Assembly (NCBI RefSeq): GCF_000023885.1
Contig: NC_013165.1
Span: 2,232,001-2,296,000, forward strand
DNA from: Slackia heliotrinireducens DSM 20476
Lineage (GTDB): Bacteria; Actinomycetota; Coriobacteriia; Coriobacteriales; Eggerthellaceae
Direction: 5' to 3'
DNA length: 64,000 bases
Shown: in pieces, positions 35,264-43,169 of the stretch
Layout: each line of letters opens with the position of its first letter
Numbering within the stretch: position 1 is the stretch's first letter
The notes under the pieces: model-generated
What the model was told of the DNA's origin: nothing
Database searches by the model: none
Seen by the model: only the letters and a program-made list of their open reading frames with translations
Made by a program: the position numbers and the translations under genes

Positions 35264-35553
35264 CGCGCACGCTCCACCATCGAGCCTAGCATCTCGCGGG
35301 CCTCGGCCTCGTCGTAGGCGCCGTCGCCCAGTTCGTCGAGCAGCATGGCCGCCACGCCGGACGCCGTGGCCTGCAGGCCCGACCATACGGCCTGCTCCAC
35401 CTTCTCGCATAGTTCCGGTTCCATGCCGTTGCCCCGCATCGTCAGATGGAACCCCGCGAGCGACGTTGCCGCATCGTCCGGTTTGTCCGGTGCCGCGTTG
35501 TACAGTTCGGTCGCATAGTCGGCCAGCGCCTTGAGGGCTTCGTTCCTACCCAT
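35260..35553 (-). CDS. Small helical protein, unknown
   Basis: A 97-aa protein predicted to be mostly helical (E-A-L-K-A-L-A-D-Y-A-T-E-L-Y-N-A-A, then E-K-V-E-Q-A-V-W-S-G-L-Q-A-T-A-S-G-V-A-A-M-L-L-D-E-L). There is no membrane segment or recognised domain. The ATG at 35553 follows AGGAGGT, so the upstream in-frame ATG is not the start. It forms an overlapping pair with the shared unknown gene at 34979. No counterpart is seen in element 1. Confidence 0.7.
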   Translation of the reverse strand: MGRNEALKALADYATELYNAAPDKPDDAATSLAGFHLTMRGNGMEPELCEKVEQAVWSGLQATASGVAAMLLDELGDGAYDEAEAREMLGSMVERAR

Positions 35554-35673
35554 CTCCGTACCTCCTGGATCCATTGGTTCAGACGATGGTCATTATCCCA
35601 CTGTTTTGCGGAACGACGTCGTTGTTAAACGCGGTTGTAGGTGAAAATGGGCGGTAACCGTTTAGGCTCCCGC

Positions 35674-35697
35674 CCGATAACCTATATCGGTTTTTTT
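35674..35697 (+). terminator. Plus-strand terminator without a plus-strand gene
   Basis: CCGATA pairs with TATCGG around a 5-base loop and is followed by seven T on the plus strand. No plus-strand gene precedes it within element 2 after the integrase terminator. It may end a short RNA starting around 35580-35640, or act as a barrier at the end of the specificity gene. Confidence 0.6.
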
Positions 35698-37111
35698 AGA
35701 GTCCCAGCACATCCTCGTTGACGATGCGTATGGCCTCCTGTTCGAGTTCGTATGCCTCGAACCGCTTCCGGTTTGCGTCCAGCATGAGCCCGTTGATGGT
35801 CGCCTGAACGTGTTCATCGCCGAGCAACGGCACCGGTATGCTGCGCACGTGCTCATCGGTAATTTCGTCGACTACCGAACCATACGTGTACCTGCAGATG
35901 AGTTCGCGGCCGTAGTCGCTCGCGAGGAACACGTTCAAGTAGCCCGCAATCTCATCGTCAGCCGGAACCACGCGAATGATGTGCTCGCTTGCCACCCAGT
36001 CTTCCCAATGTCTTGGCACAAGCATCACTTTCCCAATGCTTCCGCTACGGGTGATAAGCGTCATTCCCTCGTGAAGCCTGAGTTGTTCCGAGATGCGGTC
36101 GCCATGCTTGACGTTGGACAGGTACTTCTTGTTCGACGGGTCGAGTTCCCACAACTGCTTGCCGCCGATGAACGTGACGCCATGTCCCTCGTCGACGTAC
36201 ACGCGCTTGAAACGTCCCGGCAAGATGACCTTCTTGCTGATGCGAGGGTCGCCGACCGTCGTCATCTGGCCGGCATGCGCCTTCAGGTGGTCTACGATCG
36301 CGTCGACGATGGGAACATGGTAAGACGCGTCGGCGCGCCCCGCCATGTCGCTCAACTTGATCGAGAACGTGTCGACGCCGGCATCCTGCTTGATGAGGTC
36401 ACGATTGAGTTCGTGCGCGGGCGGCAACGCCAGCGCCTCGACCATCATCGCCGTGGCCTCGTCGACCATCGCGTTCGACTCGTCGCGGAGCCGGTAGCTC
36501 TCCATGACGAGTTCGTTCACGCGCTCCCGCACGTCCCTCGGCGCGTTCGGGACGAGCACCTGGCGCATGTGGTCGGGTTCGACGTGCTGCACAACCGCTC
36601 CGAACGTGTTCGACTGGACCAGGGCCTTTCCAGCAGGCGTCCTCAAATATGCATACACATAACCTGGTAACTCGGTACATTCGAGCCTGATGCTGTGCTC
36701 GCTCACCAAATACCTGGACAGCGTCTCACCCACCAATGTGACGTTGCCGATAGTTCCCGAACGCGATACGAGTACCGTGCCCGGCTTTACCCGAAGTTCG
36801 GAATTCTCACCGTCTTCGACCATGTACTTCACGGGATGAGGATAGCAATCAAGCATCTCGGACGAACCGACGAGTCCAACGACGTCGTCCCTCGTCTTGC
36901 TGACATAGCGCCTTTTCAAGCGTGCTCCGTAATACGCATCATCAAGCAGGCTGCCCAACTTGACCGTACCGAACCTGCAGCCATCGACGATCGAGCGCAT
37001 CCGCATGGCGTCGACGTCGAACGCGCTGGCATCGATGCGCTTGCCCCGGGCGATGGCATCGGAGAGCCTCACCGTGCAGTGCTTCAGGTTCGTCACCTCC
37101 GCTGCTACCAT
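35696..37111 (-). CDS. hsdS: Type I/IIB specificity (S) subunit (element 2)
   Basis: A 471-aa DNA specificity subunit with two target-recognition domains. Each contains the same conserved block: L-V-S-R-S-G-T-I-G-N-V-T-L-V then Y-L-V-S-E-H-S-I-R near residues 115-150, and L-I-T-R-S-G-S-I-G-K-V-M-L-V then W-V-A-S-E-H-I-I-R near 350-385. Helical spacers follow each. The ATG at 37111 after AGGAGGG overlaps the RM gene stop by seven bases. It is longer than the element 1 S subunit and only distantly related, so it should recognise a different site. Confidence 0.88.
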   Translation of the reverse strand: MVAAEVTNLKHCTVRLSDAIARGKRIDASAFDVDAMRMRSIVDGCRFGTVKLGSLLDDAYYGARLKRRYVSKTRDDVVGLVGSSEMLDCYPHPVKYMVEDGENSELRVKPGTVLVSRSGTIGNVTLVGETLSRYLVSEHSIRLECTELPGYVYAYLRTPAGKALVQSNTFGAVVQHVEPDHMRQVLVPNAPRDVRERVNELVMESYRLRDESNAMVDEATAMMVEALALPPAHELNRDLIKQDAGVDTFSIKLSDMAGRADASYHVPIVDAIVDHLKAHAGQMTTVGDPRISKKVILPGRFKRVYVDEGHGVTFIGGKQLWELDPSNKKYLSNVKHGDRISEQLRLHEGMTLITRSGSIGKVMLVPRHWEDWVASEHIIRVVPADDEIAGYLNVFLASDYGRELICRYTYGSVVDEITDEHVRSIPVPLLGDEHVQATINGLMLDANRKRFEAYELEQEAIRIVNEDVLGL

Positions 37112-39069
37112 ACTATGCCCTCCTGTTTCTTCCACTCGGCGAAGATCTCCGGCACGAGCGTCGTCTGGTCGTCGATGACCGGATGCGCGCCATGGTCCTC
37201 GTCGGCCACGAGCACTTCGTTTCCGTCGTCGTCGCGGACGAAGATCGGGTTGCCGCGCTTGTCGTGCCCCACATGCTCGACCATCGCCATGAAGATGTCG
37301 TAGTCGGCCACGTGCCTGGTCTTCGCCTCGGCGTCCTTCTCCGCCTGCGACTTCTTCTGCAGGATGAGGACGCTCGTCTGTACGCCGTTATGGGGCTGGA
37401 ACGTGTCCTGATGCATGTCGAGGCTCGCCACGATACGGTGGTTGGCGATCAGCCACTCCCTGATGTAGCCCAGCCCAGGCGAGCCGAGGATGGAGTCCGG
37501 CAGCACGATGCCCATGCGCCCGCCTTCGACGAGGAACTGCGTGCAGCGCTCGACGAACAGGATCTCCGGCGGCACGCTGGACTGCAGCCTGTCGGTCATG
37601 GTCCACTTGCCCGTCGTCTTGTCGCATTCCCAGATATGGGCCAACTCGAACTGCCCGAGGATGCTCGTGTCCTTGATCGGGATCTTGGTCCCGAACGGCG
37701 GGTTGGTCACGATGACGTCGAACATCGCCAACGACTTCCAGTTGACGAGCGACTTCGGGTCCCTGCCGATGGCCTTCGCGAGCCTGGACTTGAAGTCCAT
37801 GTCCCACTCGTGGGGAGGCAGCAGCGAGTTCGTCTGCATGATGTTGCCGCTGCCGTCGTTGTTCATGACCATGTTCATCTTGGTGGCCTTCGCGAGGTCG
37901 CGGTCGATGTCGAACCCGAAGAAGTTCCGGCTCGCCACGTCCGACACCCTCTCCTGGAACGCCATCGTTTCGTCGACGCCCCAATCCTCGCGGGGCCCGA
38001 ACTCGTCGACCAACTCCGCCTCGATGCGCTGCATCACGTGCGTCATCGCCATGACGATGAACCCGCCCGTGCCGCAACTCGTGTCCGCCACGCGCTCCTC
38101 GTCGGTCGGGTCGAGCATCTCGACCACCATCTTCATGACGTTGCGCGGCGTGAAGAACTGGCCGCGGTCACCTCTGAGGTTCGCGCCTACGATCTCCTCG
38201 TACGCCTTGCCCTTGATGTCGATGTTGGTGTTGAGCAGGCTGTAGCCCTGCAACTCGCTCACGATGTAAGCGAGGCTGCGCGGCGTGAGCTCGATGACGG
38301 CATCCTCGTCGAAGATCTTGCCATGGCGCTTCTTCACCTTCTCGAAGATGGCGCCGACGCGCTTCTGCACCGTCAACTGGCCGTCGCGGCTGCCACGCTC
38401 GTCCGACGTCGCGTAGAACTCGAGTGGATGAGGTAAGTTGCGCTCGTCCTCGATCTTGCAGAATATCACCTTGAGCAACTCGAAGAACGCCTGCTGCTTC
38501 TGCAGGCCGTCGTTCGCGTAGATATGGTTATGACACGTCCTGAACACGAACAGGAGGTTGTCGTCGGACGCGCTCTTGAGCGTCTTGCGCTTCGGCCTGT
38601 TCACGTCGTCCAACGTCCCGTTGGCAGACGGGATGTCGTTGTACTCCATGAACGTGATGTGCCCCTCGTCGTCAACCGACTTGCGGAACACGAACTTCTG
38701 AAGGCTGTTCGTCCAGAGACCCCATTCGCAGTTCGGGCAACACGACATGTACGACTTGAGCTGACCGACGCCGTCCTTCTTGGCGCTCGGGCTCACGGAC
38801 TCCTTCTTGCACTCGATCGCGATGCGCACGTTCTCCTGGGTCTGGGGCACCGACTCGTTCTCGAAAATGGCGAGATCGACCCTCGGCTTGTTGGAGCCCA
38901 CGTGCAACGTGAACTCGACGCGCACCTGGCCGCGCTTGTACTCGTGCTCGTTTACCAGCCTCTTCTCGATGGTCTGGCGGACGTACTCCTCGGGTGTGTC
39001 CTTGCGGAATTTCCCGTCGATGTAGTCGCTGATGTACCCATCGGGGATCGTCACAACGTCGTTTGCCAT
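37105..39069 (-). CDS. Nuclease-methyltransferase (RM) subunit (element 2)
   Basis: A 654-aa fused restriction enzyme and N6-adenine methyltransferase. The N-terminal HsdR-N-like nuclease domain shows P-R-V-D-L-A-I-F (D65) and I-A-I-E-C-K-K (E86-x-K88). Two cysteine pairs (C-C-P-N-C) lie near 110. The HsdM core has Q-F-F-T-P-R-N-V near 304-311, motif I D-T-S-C-G-T-G-G-F at 329-337 and catalytic N-P-P-F at 456-459. As in element 1, nuclease and methylase are on one chain with a separate S subunit and no HsdR, so this is a one-piece type IIB/IIG-like system rather than an orphan type I methylase. Confidence 0.85.
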   Translation of the reverse strand: MANDVVTIPDGYISDYIDGKFRKDTPEEYVRQTIEKRLVNEHEYKRGQVRVEFTLHVGSNKPRVDLAIFENESVPQTQENVRIAIECKKESVSPSAKKDGVGQLKSYMSCCPNCEWGLWTNSLQKFVFRKSVDDEGHITFMEYNDIPSANGTLDDVNRPKRKTLKSASDDNLLFVFRTCHNHIYANDGLQKQQAFFELLKVIFCKIEDERNLPHPLEFYATSDERGSRDGQLTVQKRVGAIFEKVKKRHGKIFDEDAVIELTPRSLAYIVSELQGYSLLNTNIDIKGKAYEEIVGANLRGDRGQFFTPRNVMKMVVEMLDPTDEERVADTSCGTGGFIVMAMTHVMQRIEAELVDEFGPREDWGVDETMAFQERVSDVASRNFFGFDIDRDLAKATKMNMVMNNDGSGNIMQTNSLLPPHEWDMDFKSRLAKAIGRDPKSLVNWKSLAMFDVIVTNPPFGTKIPIKDTSILGQFELAHIWECDKTTGKWTMTDRLQSSVPPEILFVERCTQFLVEGGRMGIVLPDSILGSPGLGYIREWLIANHRIVASLDMHQDTFQPHNGVQTSVLILQKKSQAEKDAEAKTRHVADYDIFMAMVEHVGHDKRGNPIFVRDDDGNEVLVADEDHGAHPVIDDQTTLVPEIFAEWKKQEGIVW

Positions 39070-39074
39070 TGCCG

Positions 39075-39659
39075 CTATTCTCTCTTTCCTGTCTCTTCCT
39101 CGGCGTCCCGCAGGATGCGGTACACCGTCGCCCGCGATATGCCCTCAGCCTCCACGATCTCCGGTATCGTCTTTCCCTCGCCGCGCATCCTCACGACGGC
39201 ATCCGCATGCGCTTCGCGCACGCTTGGGCGCCCGCCGTGCCTGCCACGGGCGTTCGCGGCCTTGAGCCCGTCGAGCGTGCGCACGCGGATCGTGTCGCGC
39301 TCGAACTGCGCCATGGCCGAGAGCACCGTCACCATCATCGTCGCCGACGGGTTGTCGTCGGTCGTGTCGAGCCAGGACTCGTTGAGCGACTTGATGTTGC
39401 AGCCCTTCTCCCGGATCAGGTCGATGATGTTGAGCATGTCCCGCGTCGACCGCGAGATGCGCGTCATCTCGGCCACCACGACCGTGTCGCCCTCGTTGAG
39501 CTCGTCGAGCATGCGCTTCAACTCGGGACGGTACCGCTTGGCCCCGGACCCGGTCTCCTGGTAGATGAGCCTCTCGTCGACGCCGTATGCCTTCAGCGCG
39601 TCCAGCTGCCTGTCAAGCACCTGCTTGTCCGTCGAGACCCTCGCGTATCCGACCAGCAC
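39075..39659 (-). CDS. Small serine resolvase/invertase
   Basis: A 194-aa resolvase/invertase-family serine recombinase. The catalytic domain reads L-V-G-Y-A-R-V-S-T-D-K-Q with Ser9, then E-M-T-R-I-S-R-S near residue 62 and A-Q-F-E-R-D near 115. The C-terminal helix-turn-helix (T-I-P-E-I-V-E-A-E-G-I-S-R-A-T-V-Y-R-I-L) spans 157-180. A GTG at 39659 about seven bases after GGGAGG is the best start. It is transcribed from a good promoter into the RM genes, five bases upstream of the RM start. It may resolve element multimers or invert a nearby segment. Confidence 0.88.
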   Translation of the reverse strand: MLVGYARVSTDKQVLDRQLDALKAYGVDERLIYQETGSGAKRYRPELKRMLDELNEGDTVVVAEMTRISRSTRDMLNIIDLIREKGCNIKSLNESWLDTTDDNPSATMMVTVLSAMAQFERDTIRVRTLDGLKAANARGRHGGRPSVREAHADAVVRMRGEGKTIPEIVEAEGISRATVYRILRDAEEETGKRE

Positions 39660-39698
39660 TCCCGTCACCTCCCATCTGCGCGCAAACATCCACCGATA

Positions 39699-39727
39699 AT
39701 AGTATCATAAACGTATCTTTATTGCAA
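39699..39727 (-). promoter_or_regulatory. Promoter of resolvase-RM operon
   Basis: On the minus strand TTGCAA (39727-39722) and TACTAT (39704-39699) are spaced by 17 bases, 33 bases ahead of the ribosome site of the resolvase. The rest of the 248-base gap between the resolvase start and the Dam-like gene stop shows no gene. Confidence 0.65.
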
Positions 39728-39907
39728 ACGCGGAAACGGCCCGTTTCGGCCATCGAAACCCCAGGTCGCCGACCCCGGCCGACCCCGTTTCCAGGCATCT
39801 CACAATCATTCGTTTTTGATACGGAACAGATGTTCGATATTATCTGCGCATCGAAGCCTTAGACTTGACTGCACACGCCCCCCAGCGTCTGCAGATCGAA
39901 TCCTGTT

Positions 39908-40873
39908 TTACAACAGGTGCCCCACGATCAAATGAACGTTGCTCGACGATACTCGACCACGTATGTTCACGTTGTATTCGCGCACGTACTCGCCAACGAT
40001 GTCGTCACCGTACAGCGACAGCGTCAAGGGCGTGCGGTTCACGACGAGCAGCGCCTTGCATGGCAACCCGTGAAACACGGTAGCCAGCCTTCGATGCTCT
40101 TCCTCACCGAACAATCCAGCATAATCCGCAAACTCGGAATCATATGGCGGGTCTAGGAACGCGAAGTCATCGCGCTCGCAGCACATGAGCGTCTCCTCGA
40201 AGTCGCAGCACCGCAGTTCCGCTCCCACCAGCGCCCGAGCATGCACCTCGGTCACGTCGTCCGCCCGGAACGCCTTGCCGCGCCCGTACGGCACGTTGTA
40301 CTCGCCGCGCCTGTTTCGCCGTATCAACCCGGAAAACGACGTCTTGCTCACGAAATAGAACGCCGCCTCGGTCGACGTGTCGCCGACGACCTTGCCGTTG
40401 AGGACGTCCCTCATCCTGTCATAGAGCGCACGCTTGCCATCGTCGTCGGCCGCGTCGAACTCGGCCTGCAGCCTCGACAACTCGCCATGCAGCCTACGGT
40501 ACCGTTTCTTGACGGCACCGTAGAACGCGACCAGTTCCGGTAACGCGTCCGACAGCAGCGCCCGATGCGGTTTCAGCGCGAAGAACATACTGGCCCCGCC
40601 GAGGAACGGCTCGACGTACTTGCCCCGGTACGATGGCACGTGCGGCACCAACTCATCCAGTTCTCCGCGTTTCGAGCCCGGCCACGTGAGCATCGGAGGG
40701 ATGTCCTGGTTCGTGTACGCCCAATCGACGCTGTCCGAATAAGCATGCAGGTACGCGTAGTACGTGCCTTGCGACAACCCCGTCGTAGCGAGAATCTCGG
40801 CAACCGGGCATCCGCTCTCGTGCATATCCAACGCCCGCTCGACGAGCATCCTGTCGACTCTCCTCCGGGTCAT
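39908..40873 (-). CDS. Dam-like (D12 class) adenine methyltransferase with N-terminal helix-turn-helix
   Basis: A 321-aa N6-adenine DNA methyltransferase of the D12/Dam class. An N-terminal resolvase-type helix-turn-helix (C-P-V-A-E-I-L-A-T-T-G-L-S-Q-G-T-Y-Y-A) occupies residues 15-40. The methylase core shows W-P-G-S-K-R near 61, E-P-F-L-G-G-A-S-M-F near 85 and catalytic D-P-P-Y-D-S near 240. The ATG at 40873 after GAGGTGGCGAA is chosen; the frame extends upstream but through the operator region. It probably protects the incoming element from host restriction by methylating it. A nested palindrome just upstream is a likely control site. Confidence 0.88.
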   Translation of the reverse strand: MTRRRVDRMLVERALDMHESGCPVAEILATTGLSQGTYYAYLHAYSDSVDWAYTNQDIPPMLTWPGSKRGELDELVPHVPSYRGKYVEPFLGGASMFFALKPHRALLSDALPELVAFYGAVKKRYRRLHGELSRLQAEFDAADDDGKRALYDRMRDVLNGKVVGDTSTEAAFYFVSKTSFSGLIRRNRRGEYNVPYGRGKAFRADDVTEVHARALVGAELRCCDFEETLMCCERDDFAFLDPPYDSEFADYAGLFGEEEHRRLATVFHGLPCKALLVVNRTPLTLSLYGDDIVGEYVREYNVNIRGRVSSSNVHLIVGHLL

Positions 40874-40883
40874 TTCGCCACCT

Positions 40884-40930
40884 GTTATCTGTAATATACC
40901 GTCTATATATAGACCATTATTACAGATAAC
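40884..40930. promoter_or_regulatory. Nested palindromic operator upstream of Dam-like gene
   Basis: A perfect 12-bp inverted repeat GTTATCTGTAAT (40884-40895) / ATTACAGATAAC (40919-40930) encloses a second perfect palindrome GTCTATATATAGAC (40901-40914). It lies 10 bases upstream of the Dam-like start, between it and the divergent ArdA gene, so it may control both. Confidence 0.65.
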
Positions 40931-40989
40931 CCATTTCGTATGACTCCGGATTTCCGATATCCCATCACGCGCCCATCCATCCTGTTGTC

Positions 40990-41100
40990 CTCCCGTCGAT
41001 GAACGGACGAACCGTCGTCGATGACGACGACCCCGCCATGCCGTGCGCATACAGCGCACGGGCGGGCGTACCTCCGTCATGAACTCTGACGGAAGGAGAA
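40990..41100 (+). promoter_or_regulatory. Repeated two-hairpin leader upstream of ardA
   Basis: The block ATGAACGGACGAACCG is followed by a hairpin GTCGTC/GACGAC (41014-41028), then GTGCGC/GCGCAC (41043-41059), then TCCGTCA/TGACGGA (41073-41093) abutting the ribosome site. The first two parts recur upstream of the next gene at 41788-41851 with compensating base changes in the stem. Confidence 0.65.
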
Positions 41101-41104
41101 CATC

Positions 41105-41761
41105 ATGGCCATCACCATCTGCATCGGCTGCTACGCGTCCTACAACGCAGGCTACCTCGTCGACGAGTGGGTGGACCTGCCCATGCCCGACGCCGAGCTG
41201 GACGCGGCCCTCGGGCGCATCCGCGCACATGCACAGCGCCTCACCGGCGATCTGTGCGAAGAGCTCTACGTCAGCGACTACGACGGCATGCCCCTCGGCG
41301 TGTCCTACGGCACGGGCGTCTTCGGCGAGTGCACGCCGATACGCTACCTCAACGTCCTGGCCCGCCTCATCGAGCGATATCCCCGCGAGGCGGAAGTGGT
41401 CGCGGCCGCGCTCGGCTGCGGGTGCGACGAGCCAACCGACATCGTCGAGCTCATGAACTGGATCCTTCAAGCTGACGACATCCCGTACTACGCCTACGAC
41501 GCGCCCGGGTGGTGCACCGATCCCGACGAGCGGTTCGGCTACACCTGCGCACAAGGCTCTGAATGGTACGAGGCGCTCGTGAAAGCGGGTGTCGAAGACC
41601 ATTTCGACATGAAATCCTACGGGGCCGGCTGCGCGCACTACGTCCATCTCGGCGAGGACGGCTACATCGACGCCTGCCAGGACATGCCCCGCGGCGACCT
41701 GTACTCCATAGGCGAGATAGCGGAGATGCTCGACACGGAACAGGCCGCCAGATGCGCATGA
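41105..41761 (+). CDS. ardA: ArdA-like antirestriction protein
   Basis: A 218-aa protein with an ArdA-type start (Y-A-S-Y-N-A-G-Y-L-V-D-E-W-V-D-L-P near residues 10-26) and an acidic composition throughout. ArdA proteins mimic B-form DNA and block type I restriction enzymes as an element enters a new host. The region near 75-110 (E-C-T-P-I-R-Y-L-N-V-L-A-R-L-I-E) fits the ArdA second domain, and the C-terminal third is longer than usual. GGAAGGAG precedes the ATG. It is the first gene of a plus-strand operon running to 47069. Confidence 0.82.
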   Translation: MAITICIGCYASYNAGYLVDEWVDLPMPDAELDAALGRIRAHAQRLTGDLCEELYVSDYDGMPLGVSYGTGVFGECTPIRYLNVLARLIERYPREAEVVAAALGCGCDEPTDIVELMNWILQADDIPYYAYDAPGWCTDPDERFGYTCAQGSEWYEALVKAGVEDHFDMKSYGAGCAHYVHLGEDGYIDACQDMPRGDLYSIGEIAEMLDTEQAARCA

Positions 41762-41783
41762 CTCACTCCAACCTGTTCTCCCC

Positions 41784-41870
41784 AACGATGGACGAACGAA
41801 CCGCCGTCTGTAAACGGCGAGCCTACCATTCGGCGTGCGCACAGAGCGCACGCGCGGGCAGGCGTATCGC
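41784..41870 (+). promoter_or_regulatory. Repeated two-hairpin leader upstream of phosphoesterase gene
   Basis: The block ATGGACGAACGAACCG (41788 onward) is followed by CGCCG/CGGCG (41802-41819) and GTGCGC/GCGCAC (41835-41851). It is the second copy of the leader before ardA. The first stem differs in sequence (CGCCG here, GTCGTC there) but still pairs, which argues that the structure matters. Confidence 0.65.
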
Positions 41871-41906
41871 ATGTAATCAAACGGACGGGAAGGGAGCGCC
41901 GACATC

Positions 41907-42458
41907 ATGACCGACTTCTACATCAGCGACACCCACTTCGGACACGCAAACATCATCGGGTTCTGCAACCGTCCGTTCGCCGACGTCCATCAGATGGACC
42001 GCGCCATGGTCGAGCTCTGGAACAGCCGTGTCACCGAGAACGACCACGTCTGGCATCTCGGCGACTTCTGCTACAAGTCCGGCAACGACCCGCGTTCGTA
42101 CCTGCGGCAACTCCAAGGTCACATCCACCTAATTGTGGGAAACCACGACTTCAAGGGCCTCCTGCGCCTTCCCGACCTCTCCGACTACGTCGACAGCGTC
42201 GAGCACGCCACGTCTCGCGACGACGGGCACGGGCATAGGATGTTCATGTGCCACTACCCGCTCGCGTACCCACCCCGTCACATCTGGTGCCTCTATGGGC
42301 ACATTCACGACAACGTCGTTTGGCCCGGTTTCGACGTCGTCATGTCGCAGGAGCGCTCGCTCAACTGCTGCGTCGAAGTCAACGGCTACATGCCCGTCAC
42401 CTTCGACGAGCTCGTCCGCAACAACGCGCGTTGGCGCGAGTCCTGCCGCAACCGATAG
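41907..42458 (+). CDS. Calcineurin-like metallophosphoesterase
   Basis: A 183-aa metallophosphoesterase. The metal ligands are in I-S-D-T-H-F-G-H (Asp8, His10, His13), L-G-D-F (near 52), V-G-N-H-D (near 76) and C-H-Y-P and Y-G-H-I-H near 115-135. Short enzymes of this type are common on phages and mobile elements and may cleave nucleic acid or nucleotides; the substrate cannot be told. AAGGGAG precedes the ATG. It lies between ardA and dprA on one transcript. Confidence 0.9.
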   Translation: MTDFYISDTHFGHANIIGFCNRPFADVHQMDRAMVELWNSRVTENDHVWHLGDFCYKSGNDPRSYLRQLQGHIHLIVGNHDFKGLLRLPDLSDYVDSVEHATSRDDGHGHRMFMCHYPLAYPPRHIWCLYGHIHDNVVWPGFDVVMSQERSLNCCVEVNGYMPVTFDELVRNNARWRESCRNR

Positions 42459-42473
42459 GAAGGAGACCTGCAC

Positions 42474-43169
42474 ATGGAACTCACCGGCCCCCGCACCGTC
42501 ATTGCCCGAGACGACGAGCGCTACCCGCACCGTCTCCTCGACCTACCCGACCCGCCACGTGAGCTGCACGTCATGGGCGACCCCGGCATCCTCGAGATGC
42601 CGTCGCTCGCGGTCGTCGGTGCCCGCAAATGCTCTCCCTACGGCATGGACGTCGCCGTCCACATCGCGGACGTGGCCGCCGACGAGGGCATGGCGACGGT
42701 CACCGGCGGTGCAGTCGGCGTGCCGACAGGGGCCATGCGCGGCACCCTCGCCGCCGAGGCGTTCGGCATCGTCGTGCTCGGCAGCGGGCTCGACAACCCG
42801 TATCCGTCCGACAACATCGACCTGTTCCAGGCGATCGTCGGCGGCGGCGGATGCGTCGTCACCGAGTACTACGACCAGATGCCGCCTCGCCCCTACATGT
42901 TCCGAGAGAGGAACAGGCTCATCGCAGCGCTGTCATCTGCCGTCGTCGTCGTCGAGTGCGGCATGCCGTCCGGCTCCTTCTCGCTCTGCGACACGGCCAT
43001 GTCGCTGGGCCGACCCGTCTTCGCGTTTCCCGGGCCCATCACGTCGCACGCGTCAACGGGCTGCAACGTGCTCATCGCCAACGGGCAGGCGTCATGCGTC
43101 GACGACTACGGACGGCTCGGATTCTACCTGCGTGAGCTCATGGAAAGGGAGGAAGACCATGCCCAATAG
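42474..43169 (+). CDS. dprA: DprA/Smf-like DNA-processing protein
   Basis: A 231-aa DprA-like protein. The Rossmann fold shows A-V-V-G-A-R-K-C-S-P-Y-G near residues 45-56, V-T-G-G-A-V-G-V-P-T-G-A near 74-85, L-G-S-G-L-D-N-P-Y-P near 103-112 and R-E-R-N-R-L-I-A-A-L near 143-152, all DprA hallmarks. DprA loads RecA on incoming single-stranded DNA in natural transformation. The protein has only the Rossmann core, without the extra N-terminal SAM or C-terminal winged-helix domain of many chromosomal versions. It overlaps the ComM-like gene by 11 bases. Confidence 0.9.
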   Translation: MELTGPRTVIARDDERYPHRLLDLPDPPRELHVMGDPGILEMPSLAVVGARKCSPYGMDVAVHIADVAADEGMATVTGGAVGVPTGAMRGTLAAEAFGIVVLGSGLDNPYPSDNIDLFQAIVGGGGCVVTEYYDQMPPRPYMFRERNRLIAALSSAVVVVECGMPSGSFSLCDTAMSLGRPVFAFPGPITSHASTGCNVLIANGQASCVDDYGRLGFYLRELMEREEDHAQ

